A stretch of 64,000 nt of DNA from Lasiosphaeria ovina (GCA_033439765.1 JAULSN010000005.1:3115001-3179000), one strand, 5' to 3'; positions 1 through 11,100 are shown, counted from the stretch's first letter. The notes: generated by a model not told the origin, from the sequence alone. Program-made: numbers and translations.

Positions 1-264
1 AAAAAATTGTCACAGAATCTTATAATTTGAAGACTAGCGGTATTATTAAGTGCAGTATAAAGAGACACCTCGACGCTCATCTACCTTCCCTCTTAATTAG
101 CGTTCGCTATTACTAGTCCATCTCTCCAGTGACCTCTCACGAGTTGAATATCTCATCCTCCTTATAGAAAGGGTTGGCAAAATCTAGTGAATTCCTGATT
201 CTGGTACTGTCTGAGATCTTGAAGTCGCTTGAAAGTCATCTGGGCAATGCGAATATAGGGAAAA

Positions 265-1132
265 CTACATCACCTCCGTATCGACCCAGCTTAGGTTCTG
301 TGACGGGGAAGAGTAGTAGACGTGGTTGTCCTCAAACTCTATCAAAGTCTGATGCATATAGGCAGAGAGCGGCGCAGGGTACTGAAGAGGCTGATATTCG
401 ATATGCGGATGTTGAACCGGTATAAATCCCTGGTGAGTGCTCCAAAGATTGGCTCCGCCATTCTGGATAGTTGACTGGCGTTCCTCATCTGCCTTTCGTG
501 TACCCTCCTCTTGCTGTTTGCGTGCTTGTAAGATTTTTCGGGTTTCTTCGAATTCTAAAGGACGGAGATATTAGTACTCGACTAGTAACATATATATAGG
601 GTATATGGAAGTGGCGGTGGAGGGTCCCAGGAGATTGGTTGGCCTCAGCACGCGAACCAGCAGTATACCGAAGAGAAAAAGGAAGATGAACTGTGCCTAG
701 TAGAAATCCCGTCCTACCTTTAGGCTCCCGGCGTTTGCCATGATTCTTGTTAATCACGTGGACGTTGAGATGACTCAAAGTCCCGTAGGCCTTCTCACAC
801 CCATTCCACCTACAGGCATACTGGCGTTCAATTTCTTCGTACTTCCTCCTGCGAGAATTTTTGGGTCCTCGCCTTTGCCCATGACTCATGTACTTCACGT
901 GGGCGTTAAGATGTTTCAAAGTCCCGTAGGCCCTCTTGCACCCACCCCACGCACAGGCAAATTTGCGCTCAATTTCTTTGTACTTCCTCCTGAATTTGAT
1001 GAGTGGCGCGCCGGCATCAGCACCAGGATACTCGGCCGCGCTGTTGGACGTATTGAGGCATGTCGAACCCCTCATGTTACGTGTCTGGCCGTTATACTGA
1101 GAGCAGTGAGCATCAGCAAAAATGTATCTCAC
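265..1132 (-). CDS. Con7-like C2H2 transcription factor with duplicated finger module
   Basis: Two exons, 1132-718 and 554-265, with a 163-bp intron; the joined frame is 234 codons. The first exon carries two near-identical modules of about 45 residues. Each has a basic EIER-type lead-in and a C-x4-C-x12-H-x5-H finger ending near SHG/NHGxRR. The second exon resumes with a charged helix (EFEETRKILQARKQQEEG) that continues the Con7 layout, then a Gln/Pro/Tyr-rich tail. From family knowledge, Con7 is a fungal regulator of conidial and infection morphogenesis and normally has one such finger. No in-frame ATG opens the first exon (the frame is open from about 1198), so an upstream exon is missing or the gene is 5'-truncated. 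Domain call firm; start uncertain. Confidence 0.72.
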
Positions 1133-1198
1133 GGCAAGTTGCCGCCACTTCGGGTAGAGTGGTATATCCCACCGTGGGCCGGCCTTTGCGCAGATCTG

Positions 1199-1967
1199 TC
1201 AGTGCTCTGCTCGAGCCCAGCAGTGGGCGGCCTGTGGCACGAATCGGCTGCTGCGTCCGCGACTAGGTCGATGCTCGATAGGTTCGAGGCGCCTGTGATT
1301 CGAGACGCTGGCGTACTGGAGTATCGAAAGGCCCGCGTGGAGTAGACGTCTGGGGGGAAAGCTGGGGTAGGGCAGCCGCGACAAGTGGAGGCGGCCGAGG
1401 TGGGAAAGTAGGGGAGCTTGTGGCGATGAGGCTGGCGCCCAACCCGGACTTGAGGTTCGTAGCGTAGGGTATGGTGCGTAGGGTATGGTGCAACAACGAC
1501 GACCTGGGCTCTGCTGCCTGAGACAGGTAGCGTCTCTTTGCTAGCGCACGCGTCGCAGCAGTCCACGTCCACTCCTGTACAGGCTATCATCAATCAGCAC
1601 TCCATCCGCTGACCAGGCGGCAGGCGTCGTTAACTCACGAATATGTCCGTCCTCTCCGCTTCCTGGACTCCTCCTTAGCAAAACAAATGGCCAGGTAGGC
1701 AGGTAGGTAATTCCTTCGGTTTTTGGCAGAAGCAGCGCGGTAGGCGGACGGGCAAAGCCCCGCTTCGGGGAGCGGAGAGAGACGTAGAGAGCGAAGCGAG
1801 AATGGGAGAGGAGAAGAAGTTGTAGGAATGTAGCATTAAGTGAATAAGGAATGAAAGAGACGAGCGAGAGTACGACGTAGACGTCGTTTTGCGGGAGGCG
1901 GTCGTAAGAAGCTTATCGAGAGTAAGGTCCGGGCAATCTGGTATCGCACCTACATAACGGTCGCAGG
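1199..1967. other. No convincing gene
   Basis: Open frames on both strands are short, overlap each other and start at non-ATG codons. Around 1750-1775 there is a GC-rich hairpin (GCCCCGCTTCGGGG). Nothing else is recognisable. Confidence 0.5.
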
Positions 1968-2289
1968 TTATCCCTGTCTTAGTAATATAAACCAGCAGAA
2001 TAGTTGCGGCAAAGACGCCATAAGAGTGCACGCTACCCAGATCTTCGTTGTCCAGTGAATTTTTCTCCTTAGTACATCACAATACTCATATATCGACCAC
2101 ATAGTAACGAGAGAGCTGATTAGCAGCGCCAAGATCTTCGGGTTTGTATCGCTTTTGCGGCTCATGAAGACGCTTCCGATAAGCCCTCCTCCCAGTATCA
2201 AAATACTGCAGGAAACTGCCAAGGATATCTTCAATAATCACACATTGCTGCTGGGAAATATTGCGTTGATTTAGTAGTGTTGCCTCCAT
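1968..2289 (-). CDS. Possible small membrane protein, start unresolved
   Basis: Two coding-like frames overlap here. One, from an ATG at 2289, gives a short polar peptide ending at 2086. The other runs to 1968 and encodes three hydrophobic segments (near LAVSCSILILGGGLIGSV, ILALLISSLVTMWSIYEY and VACTLMASLPQLFCWFILL), but its first codon is TTG. A small intron could link them, yet I found no clean donor and acceptor pair. No family recognised. It may be a real three-helix membrane protein or a remnant. Confidence 0.3.
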
Positions 2290-3004
2290 AGTGGTAGAAA
2301 TAGCGTGGAAGGTGAAGACGAAGAAAGGAGAGTAAGCGGACGAGGCAAAATATATGATGATATTGAACGATCTTGTTGGGCCGCATGTTCAGAAGGAGTG
2401 TCGTCGCGAGAGCTGCAGGAGTGGGCCCCGTATCCCGATATCCTCGTTCATGGGACATGGCTGTGGGCACCAAGCGAACGAGGAAGGTGAACCAGCAGCA
2501 TCACTTCGGCGCGACACTGCCCTGTCGGGGAACTTGGCCCGGCGAATAGTATCCCGCCTCTCCCTGGGTGTATTCTGTCTTGCTCCGCAGCTGTATCTAC
2601 CCTGCGACATATGTCATGCATTCTCCGAGTTAGGACCGTAGTTGCACCCACCCTGGAGGCCGGCCCACAAGGAGAACAGTGTACAGGATCAAGAGTTTTT
2701 TTCCATAAAGTTGCCATTCTTGTCCGTTGAGCTTCGCAATAAAGCAACGCCAACTACATCATCGTGCCCACAAACGATAGTCAACTCCATTCATGCTGAG
2801 AACCGATTATGGCTTCAGTAAATGGGCCTATCTAGCCGCAAACTTCGAAACTCAATGTGATGTCCTCGTCCCTCTGTTGGGGTCAATCCTTCTGGACTGA
2901 TGTTTGCCCATTCTGGTTGTTACGCATATATAGGGAATTCCATTGGAGGGGAGTCGTATGGTTCTCAGCTGCCATTAGGGGTGGTCATCCAGATGGCTGG
3001 AATG
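2290..3004. other. No convincing gene
   Basis: Several overlapping open frames on both strands, none with a domain, a clean ATG or intron signals. I see no structured repeat before the palindrome at 3005. Confidence 0.45.
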
Positions 3005-3047
3005 GGACCCCTGTATACGATTTTTGAAAAATCGTATACAGGGGTCC
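3005..3047. repeat. 43-bp perfect palindrome, copy 1
   Basis: Two 21-bp arms (GGACCCCTGTATACGATTTTT and its complement) flank a single G. The same palindrome recurs at 51156-51197 with one arm change. In RNA or single strands it would form a long hairpin with a one-base loop. Its flanks differ between the two sites, so it behaves as a unit of its own. Confidence 0.9.
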
Positions 3048-3051
3048 TGAC

Positions 3052-3231
3052 GCCACACTCCCCATCTCGGCCACGCACCGCTCACCATTCCGTCACGGTT
3101 CGCCGTTCGTGAGAAGTCACTCGAGAGATGGAATGGCTGCGGCGAGCGCACCTTTCATAGGCCCTAACAAGTAGACTAGGGGCAGCAACGAAAACTGAGA
3201 AGCGGCAGTTCTGATTACGTACGGGTTTGTT
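3052..3231 (+). repeat. Dispersed element, partial copy 1
   Basis: Bases 3052-3165 match the complement of 50461-50570. Bases 3173-3231, ending GTACGGGTTTGTTT, match 41095-41150 and the complement of 50385-50452. It is therefore half of a longer element best seen at 50310-50570. No coding capacity; probably a non-autonomous transposon relic. Confidence 0.75.
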
Positions 3232-3737
3232 TGGCTCCTCGAGTACAATTCCGCCAATGAATATAGCGTACGGTGCAGCAGCCGGGGCTAATGTAGTGCA
3301 TACGTCCCGACAAGGATTCAAGTGGCGGGGCGTACAAATGACTCCAAGCCATAGGTGTACTGTCGAGGAAGGGGAGGACGAGGATAGCTGGACGCACTTT
3401 AGCGACGAAAATGGGATGATCATCCGTTCCTTGGCCGAGCTCTTGCCATGTCTGGTCGCGCTGCCGCCTGCTTACCTCCTGCAAGCCAAAAACAAATCCC
3501 TTTTGTGGGGGTCAGCCCACGAACTTTCTCGTTACGCAAGACGATGGCCGACGCCCCTGCTCGGTCTTTGCCAAAGGTACCTATGGCCTATGTAGCAACC
3601 CCCTACCTAAGGAATGTCACGGATCTATATTGAACAGTTGGGGTCATTGGGGCGGCGTAAATGTCTGTCGTTTGGTGAAGGGCTCGAACACCCCCTGGGC
3701 TGAAGGGCGATAACTGCTGAGACTAGCTTGGTCTGAA

Positions 3738-4175
3738 TTGGAATCTACGGCGTCTACAACGCCACAAACATCTCATGCTGGTGAAGCTCCCCAAACGACT
3801 TCTCGAACCTTGAAGTACAAGCTCTTAGCCAGCAAAATCTCGTCAAATACCTATACAACAGGTATAATCTTCCACTTCGCACAGCGAAATGTCGACAACT
3901 GAACACCTTTCTCCTCAGAACTAATTCGCCTGGGCCAATTCATTGGGGGTCGGATCAACCCAGGCGCTTTCTAGTTATTATTAGACTATTATACGTAAAA
4001 TAGGGGACACGATGACTCACCGTTCAATAGTAGCTCCATTTCAGCGATCAGTTCTTGTCCCTCGGGTTTATTATGGTGACGTATCTCAGCTAGGCTTTCT
4101 TCATAGATGCTAATGGGTTCGATCGCGAAACCAAGCTTGGAAATGATCTCAGCGTCATGGAGATGTTTGACACTC
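3738..4175 (-). pseudogene. Decayed inverted copy of the gene at 53945-54348
   Basis: Reading the minus strand, this segment tracks the exon-intron-exon structure of the 53.9-kb gene, including the GTGAGT donor and the CTAG acceptor. The second exon carries in-frame stops (a TAG where the intact copy has CAG, and a TGA). The first exon is cut off 5' of the region matching about 54020. Differences are rich in C/T and G/A transitions. The short block beside it (3695-3730) matches the complement of 56310-56355, showing a nested or chimeric duplication. Confidence 0.75.
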
Positions 4176-4267
4176 GATACTAATTAACCGCTTGCAAATA
4201 TTACACTGAGTCCCCTCGTCAGAAACTAGCTCTCAGGCCACAAGTTTCGGCCGACCGGGTCTCTCCG

Positions 4268-4495
4268 GTGGGAAAAGAGATGCCCGATAGGAAAAGAGAT
4301 GCCCGATTGGAAAAGAGATGCCCGATTGGAAAAGAGATGCCCGATTGGAAAAGAAATGCCCGATTGGAAAAGAGATGCCCGATTGGAAAAGAGATGCCCG
4401 ATTGGAAAAGAAATGCCCGATTGGAAAAGAGATGCCCGATTGGAAAAGAGATGCCCGATTGGAAAAGAGATGCCCGGTAGGAAAAGAGATGCTAA
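4268..4495. repeat. 19-bp minisatellite array 1
   Basis: About 12 head-to-tail units of GGAAAAGAGATGCCCGATT with slight variants. The same unit forms arrays at 37451-37818 and 52471-53015, in the opposite orientation. Because 19 is not a multiple of 3, the unit cycles through all frames and keeps them open; the open frames here are artefacts. Confidence 0.95.
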
Positions 4496-5122
4496 TACCT
4501 TAGTCCTTACGACGCCCTCTACTAAACCCTTATAGGCCGTACCCCTTAGTCGGAAGAGTACATCTACCTCGAGTAGCGTTACCGTAGGGCAGTCTTGTTA
4601 CGCGCGGCCAGGGAGAACTACGGTAGTGGTCTGGGGCGGGACCAAGCGTCGTCGGACAGGGCTGTAGTCGAGTCTGCCCCGGTAGGTAGGGGACGGGTGA
4701 GAGTGTCTGCCTGGGTAGGGGGGTGTATGAGTGGGTCTTGGTCCGCTCAGACCGGAGGTGCTCGACCCATAACCCGCGCCCCACTTCCCTAATCTGTTCT
4801 TCAGCCAATTTCTGATTGGTCTATGCGACGCTTCCCGTGGAACTTTACTGTGAATCTATGTACACTACGTTACGGCATTTGTTTACTTCGCCCCTGAGGT
4901 AGGCGGATGTTCTCCAGCTCACAGGGGGATCCTCACATACCAATACAGCGAGAGCCGCGGGCCGTGCTAGTTCTCAACCGCTTCACCACGAGTCTGAAGA
5001 TCATGTGTGCCTTAGGTCCGGTGCCGTAGATTCTTGGATTACCCCCGGCTGAGCTCTTCCAGAGATCTCTCTACGACCGCATTATTGCTGGAGTGGGTTT
5101 GAGCAGATCTGCAATCCTCGGA
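4496..5122. other. Array flank and gene-free spacer
   Basis: Bases 4496-4560 are the complement of the flank of array 3 (about 52415-52470) with several C/T changes. The rest (4560-5122) shows no domain and no intron signals. I see nothing else in it. Confidence 0.6.
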
Positions 5123-5464
5123 CTACTCTTCTTTATATGCCATTCTACATAGATCGCACTGGTAGTGTTCACACTCCTGACATATGTAACGATTGAAGAA
5201 TTGCGCCCCCTGGCAAATATGGCAAAACTCCGGTTTTACTCGTTTCTTAATGTCTTTCCAGACTCGCTTGCTAGCTTCAAGCTGTTTCTTCTCTTTTTCC
5301 TGTTGTTCGAGCAGCTTTGAGCGTGCTTTTCCATTTGAAGCAACCTCTTGGTTCCTTGATGTAGATCTCTCGCGGAATATATTCTGCTCCTCGCTAGGAT
5401 CATCATGGTTTCTTTTGCGAGACCTCGTATCATTTGGATGGAGAGTGTTGGGCTTGTCGTCCAT
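5123..5464 (-). CDS. Small coiled-coil protein with C-terminal zinc-binding cysteines
   Basis: Single exon from a clean ATG at 5464, 113 aa. The N-terminal third is polar and low complexity. Residues about 45-80 form a Lys/Glu/Gln-rich helix that could be a coiled coil. The C-terminus holds three Cys pairs (FCHICQ, YICQEC, YQCDLC), a pattern that fits a zinc ribbon or treble-clef site. No named family recognised. It resembles small fungal nuclear proteins of unknown role. It stands alone with no clear neighbour. The ordered Cys pairs and the ATG argue for a real gene. Confidence 0.6.
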   Translation of the reverse strand: MDDKPNTLHPNDTRSRKRNHDDPSEEQNIFRERSTSRNQEVASNGKARSKLLEQQEKEKKQLEASKRVWKDIKKRVKPEFCHICQGAQFFNRYICQECEHYQCDLCRMAYKEE

Positions 5465-6353
5465 CGCTATTCAACTCCGTCTTTCTAGACCTAAGGTCGT
5501 CCGTAAGGCCTTATCGAAGACACCGCTTTCTCCGAAGAGACGGGAAGGGGCCTAATCCTAGATAGTTAGTCCTATATGTTGAGCTTTATTTACGAGTATT
5601 AGTAGTGACAATCCTACTCACTAGGTAGGGCGTTGCGATCTGGCTGGTCGCCCGTATCGTTAATTGGATTTCGGAGTTGCTGAAAACAAGCAACCAGATC
5701 AAAAAAATGGAGGAGGGCAAACTGAGGGAGCGAGGAGAGAGAATGAATTACAAATGTCGTGAGATAGCACAGTTACAGAGCAAGACGGAACCCGGGGTAC
5801 AGGCCACTCGTTCAATTATGAACCCGACGGGACGGGTCATTATTAGACGATATTATTAATCCTGGCTGGCTTCTCCGCGATTTTCTCTCCCATTCTCACT
5901 GCCCAAAAGATACTTCCATAATGGGAGACTGGCGGTAAAAAGAACGGCAACGGTGATCATGGGGTGGATGTCTATCCTTGTTTTGCACTACTTGTACTTC
6001 CAATCAGTCCGAGACAGAGGACCAAAGTGAGGTGTGCCACCCACCTCGTATGAATATAATCGCACTATTGATGTCTGCAAGGAGCAATGGCGGTTGGAGG
6101 AAGGTGGGGGCAACAGCCAGGCGATCGGGGACAACCCCGGGAACTTGTTCTGGAAAGGGACGGCCCTTTTGGCTTTTCAGGAGGAGGTATTGGCTAGTGG
6201 ATCATTCGTCACGACTCATTTCGGACTTTCTCGACCGTCCTCTTTGGTTCACCTCCTCGTTCGCTTGATGTCAACGGCAAGGGTACGTTAGTATCTATCA
6301 CAGCTGACGAACGTACATCGTACTTCGGCCATCTCAAGTACACCTGCCAATAA
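5465..6353. other. No convincing gene; short dispersed repeats
   Basis: Bases about 5870-5930 share blocks with 50660-50790 (GGCTGGCTTCTCCGCGATTT and a CTTCCATAATGGGAG block). The block TAGTGGATCATTCGTCACGA near 6198 recurs near 29495. Open frames here lack domains and good starts. Confidence 0.5.
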
Positions 6354-7007
6354 TCAATCGCGCCGAAGTAGAGGCGTAGGCGCAAAGGAACAAGGACAGC
6401 TGCTTCCGGGGAGTGTCTCGGTCAGCCTGGCAATCCAAATCGAACCTCCGTGAGCCACGGCGCCGGACCCAAGGAGGCGTTTGAAGGCGTTGGTGCTAGG
6501 GCCAATCTCGGGCAATGGGTCCTTGCCTCGCTTCTGTGGTGTTGTTCCCCGCTTCCTCTTCTGGTTCTGGCCGTTCGGGCTGCTCGGGCCAAGGGGTTGG
6601 CGGCTGACCGTCGCCCTCTTGTTGCCGCAGAGCTTTGCTCTCTCGAAGTCGATGACCATGAAGTTCCCGTCGTACATGATGTTACGTAGTTCCGCATCTT
6701 CATGACGAACTCCCAGCCGATGAATTTCGGTATAGGCCCTAACAGTTGCGTCCATAGCAGCCACCTTGTTGACCTGGTCGATACACCTGGACAATGGCCT
6801 CCCAGCCCAGCTAAGTAGCAGGACGTGGTCGAAAACGCCTCCGTCGCAGTAGAATGGGAGCTGCAGGTCCATTAGGCCGACGCATACGGGAACGTATTTC
6901 CCCTGGATCTCAGCGAGCCGGCTGTAGACCGTCTCCTCGTGTCGTAGACGGCCAAGGTATTCTGGCTGCACGCCCTTGGCAACAAGTGTGTATCCAGAAG
7001 CTGACAA
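6354..7007 (-). pseudogene. Fungal protein-kinase-like fragment, 5'-truncated
   Basis: The frame encodes the catalytic half of a fungal kinase-like protein. A hinge-like LLLSWAGRPLS stretch, a catalytic-loop equivalent HEDAELRNIMYDG and a metal-binding MVIDFERAK follow in order. From family knowledge, such proteins have HxDxxxRN and VIDFERA in place of HRDLKxxN and DFG. There is no ATG: the frame opens at TTG after an upstream stop, and no donor-acceptor pair supplies a 5' exon. The C-terminus runs on as low-complexity sequence. Best read as a truncated gene, or less likely the last exon of a gene whose 5' end I cannot see. Confidence 0.6.
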
Positions 7008-7186
7008 CCCTACGAGTCGCCAAATGGACGTGCAGCGGAATTATTGCAGATACGTCATGTACATGTACTAGCGAAAAATACACCCCGCACGCAGCGGTCT
7101 TCTGCTGAGGTACATCTGAGAAGCCGAAAGGGCGATTTGGCGAATGGCTATACTTATTCGTTTTGCGAACTGAACTAGCAGGGGAT

Positions 7187-7300
7187 ATCTGCTGGGCCTA
7201 TAGTATTGCAATTGGGATCAGTTGTGTGCGCTTGAGGCAGAGTCCGCCTCATACGCGTGGAAGAGCCGTAATACGGATGCCTTCCACCAGGGCAGCGTAC
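7187..7300 (+). repeat. Dispersed ~110-bp direct repeat, copy 1
   Basis: Nearly identical to 40149-40260 (block GGGCCTATAGTATTGCAATT onward), with a small indel in the TCCGCCTCAT stretch. Non-coding in all frames. It shows no terminal inverted repeats that I can see. Confidence 0.85.
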
Positions 7301-7376
7301 GCGAATGGGAGCAGAGTAAAAGACAATTAGCGGATGTGACCCCCATGGACCCCCATGACGGGATTGAAGCAACAAC

Positions 7377-7510
7377 AGCTATTTTTACATCGCGCGCACC
7401 TCTTTTTACATCGCGCATCACACCTCTTTGTACGTCACGCGCCGCACCTCTTTTCCATCGCGCATCGCACCTCTTTATACGTCACGCACCGCACCTCTTC
7501 TATCCTGGCG
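7377..7510. repeat. Degenerate tandem repeat just upstream of the 7553 gene
   Basis: Five to six imperfect units of about 24 bp built on CACCTCTTT-(T/G)-TACATCGCGC. The array ends some 45 bp before the ATG at 7553, so it lies in the likely promoter or 5' leader of that gene. Confidence 0.8.
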
Positions 7511-7552
7511 CCATAACGTTTGGGGAATCACTCCCACTTGGCTCTTGGGAGC

Positions 7553-8642
7553 ATGGAGCATTCCAAGGCGGAAAAAGCTTTGGAAAGAGTCATTGCTGCT
7601 GCTGGAAAACTTAGCATACTCGGAGTCCTCAGCAACGGCGAGACCAAGCGTATAGATGAAGCCAGAGGTGTTCTAATGACCACTCAAACGAACGACAGAC
7701 GCAAAAAGTACAAACTTTTTCTCTATGGCGTTCTTCGCTATTCAACACCAGCGGCGGTGTTGCTTTGCGCCATTGCTCTTGGACAAGTTCGCATCACTAA
7801 TCTGAAAGGCGGTGAACGAAACGAGCTCTGCCAGTTAATCCAGAACAATCAGAGCTCCATCAACCACTCTACAATCGTTGAGCTTGCTATTAAATGTCAA
7901 ATTTCAACTTCTGTAAATGGTATTTATCCCGTTACATAGACGCTATAGACAATGCTCATAATAGACAGATGTACCGTCGTCATTACCGGCAGCGCCTAGT
8001 TCGCCAGGCGATAAACGATCAGGCAAGCGCCGCCGATTATCAAAGACGACAGGCACGGCTTCTGAGAATCAAGGCCAACTTACGGCGTTGAACATCTCTT
8101 CAAATGATCCGGCCTTTGCGAGCACACGGGGGCAGCGAGTCATTGAGAGAGCCTCCCTACACGGGATCGCGAAGGTTTTCGACGAATACATGTGTAGTGC
8201 GATTAGGAGAGTCGCTGTACAGAATGAAATCAAAGCTGCAGTGACTACGGTCCTACCTCTCTGGGGAGGACCGGTGGATTGTCTTATGAGTCTGGATATC
8301 TGCGAACTGGAAGTTAAGCAACTTGCCATGGCTCTATTCAACGCGAAAGTGACATGGGTGGGACAAGGTCTGCACCTTGTTCTGAAGGAAGGAAGCACGG
8401 TGAGCATACCCAGCTGCTCCGAAGCCACGCTCAAAGGAGTTCAAGATGAAGCTATCATCGAGGTGTTTGGTCCTGAGATTCGGGAGGCGATCTGGGAAAG
8501 CCCTGTACGCAACCGAGAGCTGGAGGAAGGGAAACATTTGACGGAATGTATCTCCATGATCGTTACACAAAATGGAGCGATCATCAACTTATCTCTGGGC
8601 TTAGAAAGATGCCTTCAGTTACAGAACATATTATACAGTTAA
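7553..8642 (+). CDS. Unknown 345-aa fungal protein, two exons
   Basis: Exons 7553-7912 and 7965-8642 with a 52-bp intron (GTAAAT donor, TAG acceptor); the frame is kept exactly. The N-terminal 120 residues look helical (EHSKAEKALERVIAAAGKL onward) with one hydrophobic stretch, PAAVLLCAIALG. A Ser/Pro linker and a basic patch (GKRRRLSKTT, possibly a nuclear signal) join it to a C-terminal alpha/beta-like half of about 160 residues. No conserved motif or known domain recognised. Codon use is balanced and the second-exon frame shows amino-acid logic before its first listed start. Function unknown; gene likely real. Confidence 0.7.
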
Positions 8643-9156
8643 GACGCAACGTAATCCATGTTCCCCACTCTTAAAAACAATATTCATCTGTCAAGCTTGT
8701 CTTATACCGAGTGCATCTGAGGTTCTAACGTAGTCGCTGGTGGTTGCAGAGGACAAAGGTGGATGCCTGAGTGAGACTAAATCTCTGTTCCTCTTGATGC
8801 TCGCAACCAACCTGTCTCGGTAGACTATGCAATCTCCTTGGGGCCTCTGCGAGACCATTCATATCTCAAGCACCAACCGTATGGCATGCCGGCTCACGAG
8901 TCTTCCTTTACCTGCCCCTCGGTAACGTACAGCTTCGTACCTACCGGTACCTGTCCTTGCCCATCTGGCACGCCAATAAGCTTCGTTATCTCTTCCCCAC
9001 TGTAGACGGTGACATTGCATCCCTTCCAGTACACCATTTGACCTCTACCGGTGATCATTATAGCGACGTTGACGGCGACAGTCGTGAAATCTACGGTCGG
9101 GTCGAGTGCTTGTTGTTCGAAAGACTAGGGTCGCATTAGATAAGAAACAACGAGTC
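8643..9156. other. Spacer upstream of the regulatory-domain gene
   Basis: No Zn(II)2Cys6 cluster could be found in any frame here, although the gene that follows belongs to a family that usually has one. A short frame near 8880-8995 (with CPS and CPCPSGT) looks faintly coding but ends in a stop. I see no repeat. Confidence 0.5.
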
Positions 9157-11100
9157 ATGAAGCAACTTGCCATCGGGCTCTCCAGATACACGGCCATAAG
9201 TGACGGGTACGACATGTGCTCTAGCCCCGTATCGCCCGCTAGCGCCACCGACGTCCACTACGAGAACTCGAGGCTGACGACGTGCTACAGCAAGGCCAAG
9301 GTACTAGAGTATATGGACAGCTTTGAGAAGAACATCCTCAACATGCACCCCATTATCCTACCCAGACAGCTACGAGCTCTCGTTCAGGTCTTCCTCGACA
9401 CGCGTTTGCAGGCGGGGCGCAAGGCACCCACGGCTGGCACCAAGCGTAAGCGGTCGCCCATCTCCGACCCAGACACAATCAATGCGCCTTATAAGCCCAG
9501 CAAACCTAGCATTGACGACGGCCTGGCACTGCTGGTATTAGCCCTCGGCAAGGCCTGCCTCCACAAGGGCAAAATGCCAGACATGGTCCGCTCCGACGGG
9601 CTCGACGGGGAACAGCAGAGGCAGCCGCGCGGGTTGCCAACCCAACGCTCGCCACCGGGCTCACACTCGACATCCGGCCTGCCGTCGCCCAAGCTGGAAG
9701 ACCGGAAGGGAAGGGAAGGAGCAAAGGAGCTGGGGCGGCAGCCGCCGTTCTGGGGCATACCAATGCCCAAGAGAGACAGCTCGCTCAAGAACTACGATGT
9801 CATCCCAGGCCTTGAATACTTTGCCCCCGCTACCGATATCCTCGGCAACCAGATGGCCGGCAGCACCCTAAAACACGTCTGGGCTCACATCCTGGCTGGG
9901 CTTTATTATGACCAGCTGGCGCGGCCCATCGAGAGCTTCACTCATATCACGGCGGCAAGTCGGGCGTTGCTGACGATATTCAGGCCGTGGGTATTGATGG
10001 ACCATCAACGACCAGATGATGGACGCGCTGACATACCTTAGGCTGCTTTCTCGATTGGAGTCATATAAAATTCGCGAGAGGCGGGACAACCAGCTGGTCA
10101 TCGCCTTCTGGACGTGTTCATGCCTAGAAAGGTGAGATGTCAACACCCACAATCTCAGCACATCAAGACTGACGAAGGGCCTCCTATAGCGACCTCCTGG
10201 CTGAAATGCCGCTCGTGCAGTCGGGTATCCTCAACTACGACATGTTGTATCCTAACATCTCGATGCTGAATGAGGGCGGGGTTGAGTTGCGTGTGTGCGA
10301 GTCGTATATCGGGCAGCTGTACTTGCATAAGCGCCTCAAAATGTTCGACGAGGGGCAGTCGGCGGACGGCGGCCCCGCGCTCAAATTCCGCCAAGATATG
10401 GTCCCGGAGAAGTGGGTGGGCAACCAATTCAAGTTCTGCGAGTCCGACCCTCCAGCGGCCGACATCCTCTCGGCTCGGCTGCGGGCTGCGTATTGGCACA
10501 CCCAGGTCGCCGCCTTCCGCCCGTTCATCAAGCAGATCCTACAGTTCTCTCACGGCATCGAGAATCACCTGGATGTCGAGCGCGCTGCCGACATTCGCCC
10601 GGACTTGCTCGAGCACGCTGGGATGGGTATCAATGCTCTGATCGAGAGCACCAGCGTCTTCCAGGGCCTGGCCAAGGGCGAGCGGCCCATCATCACTAAT
10701 GCCTTTGGCACCGCTCATGCGTAAGCTGGCCTCCTTTCCTGATCTCTTATAATGACTTGACTTGCCTCCTGTTCCCCTACCTTGAGAGGGTTGGTAGTTT
10801 GAGCACTTCCCCCCTTGGTGTGTACAGAGGAAGTGTGCATCACTGACGTAACCAAAAAACAGCCAATGGGGCAATATCCTTGTCCTCGCCGCTTGCTGCA
10901 AAAGTGATGTTCTGCGCCGCCACGTCGATGAGAGCGTACTCGGCACTCTCTTCAGCCGCACCATCGACTTCTTCGAGCTTATCTCGGTCGGAAAGAGCGC
11001 CCTCAACACCGACCTCAATATCCTACGCGCGCTTAAGAAGCGCCTGTTTTCTCACGCCCGCGAGCTAGCCTTGCGGAATGTCGGCCGGCCGGCCCCATGA
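9157..11100 (+). CDS. Fungal-specific transcription factor regulatory domain (C6 family), no visible DNA-binding domain
   Basis: Four exons, 9157-9986, 10042-10131, 10190-10720 and 10863-11100, with introns of 55, 58 and 142 bp and good branch sites; 562 aa. The protein has the layout of the C6-factor middle and C-terminal region. A VLALGKACLHKG helix is followed by NYDVIPGLEYFAPATDILG, the LESDLLAEMPL block spanning an intron, DILSARLRAAYWHTQVAAFRPF, and FGTAHAQWGNILVLAA near the end. From family knowledge this is the fungal_trans-type domain that normally follows an N-terminal Zn(II)2Cys6 cluster. The first in-frame ATG is at 9157 and no cluster is visible upstream. It may have lost its DNA-binding exon or act as a partner protein. 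Confidence 0.8.

Noticed and set aside
740..1345. 201-codon plus-strand frame
   Set aside because: It is the antisense of the Con7-like zinc-finger exon, whose motifs are unmistakable on the minus strand.
7187..7300. Possible tRNA-like or SINE head in the 110-bp repeat
   Set aside because: No cloverleaf arms, no clear A and B boxes, no T-arm GTTCRANNC at the right distance.
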